Assembly (NCBI GenBank): GCA_020025095.1
Contig: JAHHSS010000050.1
Coordinates: 1 to 11,710, forward strand
Origin: Peptostreptococcus sp.
GTDB taxonomy: Bacteria; Bacillota; Clostridia; Peptostreptococcales; Peptostreptococcaceae
DNA: 11,710 bases
Direction of reading: 5' to 3'
Part shown: positions 6,482 to 11,710 of the stretch, piece by piece
Layout of the letters: every line of letters begins with the position of its first letter
Numbering within the stretch: position 1 is the stretch's first letter
Notes under the pieces: model-generated
The model's database searches: none
What the model was told of the DNA's origin: nothing
What the model saw: only the letters and a program-made list of their open reading frames with translations
Program-made: the position numbers and the translations under genes

Positions 6482-7834
6482 TTGAATAATTATGGAAAGG
6501 GACTTATTCAGTCTGCGATTGAAGAAGTAGATAGAAAATTCATTAAAAATAAATATGAATTAAGTCGCGAATTAAATGACGCTTTAAAAAATAAATACAG
6601 AAAAGTAGAAAAAAATGAAGAAAAATATATTGAGTTGTTAAGATTCAATATTATATATTATAAATCAATCATAAAAAAGCTTGAAACTATTATTGATGTA
6701 TGGATACAGAATGGAGTAATTTCAAGTTCTAAATCTGTCGAAAAAAACATAGTTAATATAACTAATTCTTCGAAGAATTATGTGAATAAGGCTATGAAAG
6801 AAGGTATTGATAAGCTTAATGATAAGGATAGAAAAATATTTGTATCATATGACAAGAGTTCTGGTCTTGAAAGATTGGAAAAAATTGAAAATGATTATAA
6901 AATATTAAACATATATAAAGATGTTTTAGGCATGGTTATTACTGAGATTTCAAGTGATGTTGATAAATATAAGTCAATACTTGATATGAGTGTAAATGAA
7001 GCTAAAATAGATATTATGAATGAAATATTTAAGCTAGTAAATGAAATTTTATTTAGTGAAGATCCGAATACTTCAAATTTTGAAGATGAAGCTTTAGTAG
7101 GTGACAGACAAATAAATGCTACAGATGTAGAGGATTCAGATAAGTGTATTAGCTTTAAAAAGTATGCATCTATGATTAGCACTCCAGAAGTATTAGTTAA
7201 AATAAATGATGCTTTTACAACTGCAACTGAACTTGAAAGTGTGGAAGAAGAAGACGCCTATGTATTTTCTACAGAAATGAAAGATTATGTTTCTTGTATC
7301 GTTCTTCTTTTAGACTACATACCAAAAGAAGATAAAAGATATTTTGAAAATGTATTTAGAATGTTTGTGATAGGTGAAATCAGTGAAGGACAGTTTAAGG
7401 AATTATGTGAAAGATATATAAGGGAAAACTTATTTCTTGATTCTAAAACATGGTTAGAATGTCAAAAAAATGTTAAATCTGATTTCAATATGGAAAATAA
7501 TAAATTCTTCGGTGAGAATAATTTAAAAGAAGATGTTAACGAAGAATTATCAATTACTCAGAGAATGGATATTCTGATGAATCTTGATGAAAATACAACA
7601 ATAAGAGATTCTATAGAAGTAGCAAGGGATGGATTTTTTACTAATGAGGGTGTAGAGAAGGTAAGTGGTTTTGCTGAAAAGTTAAAAAAGGGAATCTCAT
7701 CTTTTTCAGATAAGTTAAAAATGAACGAAGAGTATGATGAGGAAGAATATGAAGATTATGAAGATGAATATGAAGAATACTATGATGATGAGTATGATGA
7801 GTTTGATGAAGAGTTTATAGAAAAAGAGTGGTAA
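6482..7834 (+). CDS. Uncharacterised helical protein with acidic, tyrosine-rich tail
   Basis: I do not recognise this 450-residue protein. The start is TTG at 6482, eight bases after GGAG (6470-6473); a GTG at 6473 is in frame but lies inside the binding site. Residues about 1-200 are charged and look mostly helical, with possible coiled coil (ELSRELNDALKNKYRKVEKN). A middle part (EDAYVFSTEMKDYVSCIVLL, FENVFRMFVIGEISEGQFKE) also looks helical and soluble. From about residue 413 the tail is nearly all Asp, Glu and Tyr (for example EDYEDEYEEYYDDEYDEF). No signal peptide or membrane helix is seen, so it should be cytoplasmic. It ends at TAA 7832-7834, but the adjacent frame continues as similar acidic protein with no start of its own, so this may be only the first part of a longer gene. 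Confidence 0.75.
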   Translation: MNNYGKGLIQSAIEEVDRKFIKNKYELSRELNDALKNKYRKVEKNEEKYIELLRFNIIYYKSIIKKLETIIDVWIQNGVISSSKSVEKNIVNITNSSKNYVNKAMKEGIDKLNDKDRKIFVSYDKSSGLERLEKIENDYKILNIYKDVLGMVITEISSDVDKYKSILDMSVNEAKIDIMNEIFKLVNEILFSEDPNTSNFEDEALVGDRQINATDVEDSDKCISFKKYASMISTPEVLVKINDAFTTATELESVEEEDAYVFSTEMKDYVSCIVLLLDYIPKEDKRYFENVFRMFVIGEISEGQFKELCERYIRENLFLDSKTWLECQKNVKSDFNMENNKFFGENNLKEDVNEELSITQRMDILMNLDENTTIRDSIEVARDGFFTNEGVEKVSGFAEKLKKGISSFSDKLKMNEEYDEEEYEDYEDEYEEYYDDEYDEFDEEFIEKEW

Positions 7835-9611
7835 ATTTACTAGTAAGTTAAAGAATTTTTTCAAAAAAGAAGATGAAGAGGATGAAGAAAATGAAGATGA
7901 GGATTACTATGAAGAAGATTTCGAAGAAATAGAAATAGATCCTAGTCTTTTCAATGGAGATAAAACAATACAAGATAGAGAAGCTCTTGCTATTCTGAAG
8001 ATGCGTGAAAAGAGTAGAATAAGAGAAGACGAAATGACTAAAAAAGAGTATGACAAACTTAGAAAAGAGAGACAACTAGCAGAAGAAATTAATAAGTTAG
8101 GTGTTTCTGGACTTGTTGAAGATGAAGATATAGTTTTCGATGAAGAAGATTATGTTTACAAAAAAGAACAAGAAAAGAAAGAAAAAAGTCATACAGATAT
8201 AAATAAAGATTTGTTTGACAACACTATAGATGGAAAGAACTATTCTTTTGTTATAGAGGAACATGAAGATAAAAAAGTAGAAAAAAAGTCAGCTTTTAAA
8301 AATCAAAATAGTGAAGCTAAAAATGAAAGTGAAGACTTTATACCTATATTGGGGAAAACTCAAAGACTTAATGCAGATAAGATAAAACGTGCTACAGATA
8401 AGACGACTGTTATAGAGCTCGAACATATAAATAGAAAAAGAGCTTCAAACAATACAGAAAAAGGAAACTTATCAAAAGATGATATAAATGAGCAGAAAAA
8501 AAATGAAGAAAATAATAAAATAGTAGGGCTTGCTAGAAAAGAAAAAAATAAGTCAAATAATGAAAAAGATAGGATAAGACAAATAGAAGATGAAAATCCG
8601 TGTGACACTGACTCTATGCAAGATGAGCTAGCTTCTAAAGGTGAGGTATTTGAGGAGCTTGAAGCAATGAAAGCTATGAAGAAAGAGGCGATCTCTAAAT
8701 CGGTTAAAGACAAAGATGTTAAAGATACGGTTGATATTCCATCTTTTAAAAATAAAGTAGAAAAAGCAGATTCTTTGGAAATAGATGAACAAGAAGCGAA
8801 ATCATCATTTTCAATAAATAAAGAATCATTAAAAAGTAAATTTAAAAGCTTTGGAGAAAACTTTAAAATAGCTGAGAGCGATGATGAAGTCATGTTTTCA
8901 AAGAAAAAAATGTTTAGAGATACAATAATTATAATAGCCATAGTTGTTATAATATTCTTTGCATATGTATTCATCATTAAAGGCTTTAAAGTTCCAACAG
9001 TAGATGAAACAAATAAAAATGTAAGAGTTGTTCAAAGTAAGAATGCCTCAGATAAGAGCGATTCTGAAAAGAATTCTACAAATACAAATAAGGAAACTTT
9101 AAATGAAGACACTTCAAGTGTATCAAAAAAGACAGAGGCTGAAAAAGAAAAAGATGAAGCTGAGAGTAAGGCTAGTGAATTTGATAGAGAGGCCGAACAA
9201 TATAAGGGACAAAAAGGAGTTTACTATACAGTATTTGTAGGAGCAACAAAAGATAAAGATGGAGCAGAGTCTGTAGCGTATAATTTTGCGCGAAGAGGTG
9301 TGAAAGCAAAAGTCATTAGAAATGGTGGCTATTATATGTTGAGAGTAGGACAATATTTTGACTATAATCAGGCATATGCTGAATCAAAGAGAATAAGTGC
9401 AAAAGGTATTCAGAATTATATAGCTTCAAGAAATAAATATTATGATTTGAAGATAGCTGCATATCAAACAAGGATTCCGTATTTAACAAATGAACAGTTG
9501 AAAACTGATTATGATGATTTGAAAAATCAAATTTCATCAACAGGAAAAAATGCACAGTATGTAACAAATCTTGATGAAATATATAATGATGCAATGAAAG
9601 AAAGACAGTAA
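7821..9611 (+). CDS. SPOR-domain bitopic membrane protein, 5' end unresolved
   Basis: The frame is open from just after a TAG at 7818-7820 and runs 596 codons. It has no ATG, GTG or TTG until ATG 8001, which lacks a ribosome binding site. The protein upstream of 8001 (GKFTSKLKNFFKKEDEEDEE, then PSLFNGDKTIQDREALAILK) looks genuine. The order is an acidic segment, a long charged and probably disordered cytoplasmic region, one membrane helix at about bases 8919-8985 (TIIIIAIVVIIFFAYVFIIK), a polar linker, and a SPOR domain at about 9213-9470 (VYYTVFVGATKDKDGAESVA ... GGYYMLRVGQYFDYNQAYAE). SPOR domains bind glycan strands stripped of stem peptides, often at division sites. The C-terminus should therefore be outside the cell. 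Whether it is a separate gene or the second part of the preceding frame is open. The next gene starts 26 bases after its stop. Confidence 0.75.
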   Translation, partial: KKSGKFTSKLKNFFKKEDEEDEENEDEDYYEEDFEEIEIDPSLFNGDKTIQDREALAILKMREKSRIREDEMTKKEYDKLRKERQLAEEINKLGVSGLVEDEDIVFDEEDYVYKKEQEKKEKSHTDINKDLFDNTIDGKNYSFVIEEHEDKKVEKKSAFKNQNSEAKNESEDFIPILGKTQRLNADKIKRATDKTTVIELEHINRKRASNNTEKGNLSKDDINEQKKNEENNKIVGLARKEKNKSNNEKDRIRQIEDENPCDTDSMQDELASKGEVFEELEAMKAMKKEAISKSVKDKDVKDTVDIPSFKNKVEKADSLEIDEQEAKSSFSINKESLKSKFKSFGENFKIAESDDEVMFSKKKMFRDTIIIIAIVVIIFFAYVFIIKGFKVPTVDETNKNVRVVQSKNASDKSDSEKNSTNTNKETLNEDTSSVSKKTEAEKEKDEAESKASEFDREAEQYKGQKGVYYTVFVGATKDKDGAESVAYNFARRGVKAKVIRNGGYYMLRVGQYFDYNQAYAESKRISAKGIQNYIASRNKYYDLKIAAYQTRIPYLTNEQLKTDYDDLKNQISSTGKNAQYVTNLDEIYNDAMKERQ

Positions 9612-9637
9612 ATAAAAGGCATTGGAGGGATCCGGTT

Positions 9638-11620
9638 TTGCTAAAAAGAGATGAAAAAATAATATTTAGTATAAAATCTGGATTTAGTCTAAATGGTTTA
9701 AATGACTATAAGCTAGACGATAAATGCTTACAATTCACAAACCTTGGGAATATTTATATTTCCAAGGTTGATTGTTTAGCAGAAGAATGTTCAGATTTTA
9801 TTAGGTATGATTTTGATGTACATGGAATAAGTTTATACTCAGAAATAGATATGGAAAGTATAAATGTGTTTTCTGATTACATACCTTTTACAGTATGTAA
9901 AAATGGTGTAGAAAAAAACATTGATTTATCCATACTGATCGTATTAGATTTTGAAGAATTTTCTTCAATAGATAATCAAATTGAAAAAATGATATTTGAC
10001 TTTAAGCAAGGTGACAATATAATTATTCTGGATGGTAAATATGCATATGCGGGAAAATTACTAGGTGAAGATGAAAGTATTGTATTTCAAACTGATAAAT
10101 TCACATTTAAATTCGATTTTAATGATGTTGAAGATTTTTCAGAGGAATATAATAGGATTATTTTTAATGGATATTTTTATATTGATGAGAATTTAAATAT
10201 AGTTAGAAAAGTTTCAATTGTGGGTAACCTTAGTAATTATAAACTTCCCTTGGGCTTTGAGTTAAAAGTTGAAAGTAATAATAAAATTGGTTTTTTACCT
10301 CTTGAAGATAAAATGGTTGTTTGTCAAATTACAGGTCGTATGAACAATTGCTTATATGATTCACAAAAAATGTTTTTAATAAAGCATAAAGATGTGTATA
10401 TATTTTATAGAAAAGATAGTAAAAAAGCAACTTTATGCAGAAAAATAAGTGATTTTTCTAAATATTTTTTAGGAAATGATAAATACATAATCTTTGACGG
10501 AGTAAATGTATTTAATATGAAAATAGACTCAAAAAGTTTACATAGGGTTTTATTGAATAAAATAGCTATAATTACAAATAAAAATATAGGCTACACAGAT
10601 TTTGGAAATCCATTTTTTATAAATCTAGATAGAGAATATATTAAAATAGGAAATTCAAACACAGATAGCGTATTGAATATCAAAAAAAATAAGATATCAG
10701 ATATAACGGTGAATGAAGAAAATATAGAAAATGGAGACCTTGTAAGTACGGAAATAAAATTTGCTGATAAAAAGTTAAAAGTTAATTTAAAAAGAAGTTT
10801 AATAACGGAAATGACAGAAAATATTTTTTCTGATTATCAAATTTCCTTATTTGAAAATGCTAGTGTAGAAGAAGTTTATGAAAATTGGGTAAAAACAGTT
10901 TCAGATATGGTAATATATAACATATTTGGAGAAATATATAGATTTTGCTATGTATTTTTAAAACCTTTTTATTTTAAAGATAGCATTTGTCAATATATTG
11001 AATTTGTGAACAAATACTATGATTTAATAGAAAGAGAAAAAAAGAAAATTGACAATATTACAGTACATTTATCTGGAATCTTAGAAAAAAATGAATTGAA
11101 TTTTTTTAAGTCTAAGGACTTTGATATAGATATTAAACATATGGAAAGACTTAGAAAAATATTTCTTGAGGTTAGAGTTAATATGAATTATGACCTTAAT
11201 GAAGTAATTAATAAATTAAATAATGTGAATTATCTTATAATGCCTAAAGATTTAATTACAGATTTTTGTGAAAGATTAAGCGAAGAGGATATATACAAAA
11301 TAAAATACTTTGTTAAGCAAGGTGAGCATTGTTTAGAACATTTTGTGCAAGATCTACTTCCATTTTATGTAGAAAAGGTAATATTGACGGTATTTGATGT
11401 TTATAAGGAGCTCTATTTAGCTTATGAATGCATTGATGAAAAAGAATTAAAGTATGAATTAATGAATAGAATTAAATCTGCACATATTTTTAAACAGTTC
11501 ACAGTAGAAAGTGGTTCTTCAATTTTAAGGAAAGAAATAGTAGATGATCTTTATTCATTAGTTAAATTTTCTTCTATGAGACTAGATAGTGAATTTTATT
11601 ATACTGGTGGGTATAATTAA
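9638..11620 (+). CDS. Uncharacterised 660-residue protein, third member of the cluster
   Basis: I do not recognise this protein. It starts at TTG 9638, with GGAGG (9624-9628) nine bases upstream, and lies 26 bases after the SPOR gene, so it should be co-transcribed. Residues about 1-400 are rich in alternating hydrophobic and polar stretches (CLQFTNLGNIYISKVD, IIFNGYFYIDENLNIVRKVS, KYIIFDGVNVFNMKIDS) and look like repeated beta-sheet units, perhaps several small barrels. From about residue 405 it becomes helical (YENWVKTVSDMVIYNIFGEI, REKKKIDNITVHLSGILEKN). No signal peptide, clear membrane helix or catalytic motif is visible, so it is probably cytoplasmic or attached to the inner face of the membrane through its neighbours. 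Composition and AT content match the other two genes, so the cluster looks native rather than recently acquired. Confidence 0.8.
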   Translation: MLKRDEKIIFSIKSGFSLNGLNDYKLDDKCLQFTNLGNIYISKVDCLAEECSDFIRYDFDVHGISLYSEIDMESINVFSDYIPFTVCKNGVEKNIDLSILIVLDFEEFSSIDNQIEKMIFDFKQGDNIIILDGKYAYAGKLLGEDESIVFQTDKFTFKFDFNDVEDFSEEYNRIIFNGYFYIDENLNIVRKVSIVGNLSNYKLPLGFELKVESNNKIGFLPLEDKMVVCQITGRMNNCLYDSQKMFLIKHKDVYIFYRKDSKKATLCRKISDFSKYFLGNDKYIIFDGVNVFNMKIDSKSLHRVLLNKIAIITNKNIGYTDFGNPFFINLDREYIKIGNSNTDSVLNIKKNKISDITVNEENIENGDLVSTEIKFADKKLKVNLKRSLITEMTENIFSDYQISLFENASVEEVYENWVKTVSDMVIYNIFGEIYRFCYVFLKPFYFKDSICQYIEFVNKYYDLIEREKKKIDNITVHLSGILEKNELNFFKSKDFDIDIKHMERLRKIFLEVRVNMNYDLNEVINKLNNVNYLIMPKDLITDFCERLSEEDIYKIKYFVKQGEHCLEHFVQDLLPFYVEKVILTVFDVYKELYLAYECIDEKELKYELMNRIKSAHIFKQFTVESGSSILRKEIVDDLYSLVKFSSMRLDSEFYYTGGYN

Positions 11621-11653
11621 TAAAAGACTATAATATAGAAAAAAGTAAAACTT

Positions 11654-11682
11654 TTGTGGAAACAATGAGGAAAATGTAGTAT
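11654..11682 (+). promoter_or_regulatory. Possible promoter for a gene beyond the window
   Basis: TTGTGG (11654-11659) and TAGTAT (11677-11682) are 17 bases apart, with TG immediately before the second box. Just downstream, AGAAAG (11686-11691) and CTTTCT (11698-11703) form an inverted repeat near the expected transcription start. A short hairpin at 11641-11655 (AAAAGT/ACTTTT) is too weak to call a terminator for the preceding gene. Confidence 0.3.
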
Positions 11683-11710
11683 TATAGAAAGTATATTCTT
11701 TCTTTTAATG

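Noticed and set aside
6473..6484. First cluster gene starting at GTG 6473
   Set aside because: This GTG overlaps the GGAG binding site itself; TTG 6482 has normal spacing.
7828..7851. GTG at 7828 as the start of the SPOR gene
   Set aside because: It is in the wrong frame and reaches TAA after seven codons; it would work only if one extra base were present.
8360..8977. Long open frame on the opposite strand within the SPOR gene (205 codons)
   Set aside because: It is a shadow of the purine-rich coding strand, gives a serine- and phenylalanine-rich protein with no recognisable pattern, and has no credible binding site.
1..11710. CRISPR arrays, insertion sequences, tRNA genes or phage attachment sites
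   Set aside because: No regularly spaced repeats, transposase-like proteins, terminal inverted repeats or cloverleaf patterns were seen on either strand by reading.

Overview
The window comes from a low-GC Gram-positive bacterium, most likely in class Clostridia. The reasons are AT-rich coding with strong purine-rich ribosome binding sites, frequent TTG/GTG starts, a class A RNase P RNA with clostridial-type signatures, and a potRABCD operon laid out as in many Firmicutes. All genes lie on the + strand. I cannot name the species.

Bases 1-4487 are a polyamine uptake operon. An XRE/cupin regulator is followed by PotA (ATPase), PotB and PotC (permeases) and PotD (substrate-binding lipoprotein), with gaps of 1-22 bases and no internal terminator. 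PotA powers uptake through the PotB/PotC channel of polyamines captured outside by PotD, and the regulator probably senses polyamine through its cupin domain. The potC frame has no ATG, GTG or TTG at its natural start; the best initiator is ATT at 2608. Two inverted repeats in the leader are candidate regulatory sites.

Bases 4488-5160 hold a small gene broken by an in-frame TGA (resembling DUF4275) and a strong intrinsic terminator. Bases 5164-5892 encode a membrane-anchored GH73-type glucosaminidase. Bases 5959-6290 are rnpB, the RNase P RNA, with its own promoter and a strong terminator.

Bases 6482-11620 form a tightly packed cluster of uncharacterised genes: a helical protein with an acidic, tyrosine-rich tail; a bitopic membrane protein with an extracellular SPOR domain; and a 660-residue protein I do not recognise. 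The first two reading frames are joined by an apparent +1 frame change at about 7821-7834. The second frame has no usable start codon, so they are either one gene (about 1042 residues) carrying a lesion or programmed shift, or two genes with a damaged start. The SPOR domain suggests a cell-envelope or division role for the cluster; the rest is inference.

The final 90 bases contain a possible promoter for a gene beyond the window.
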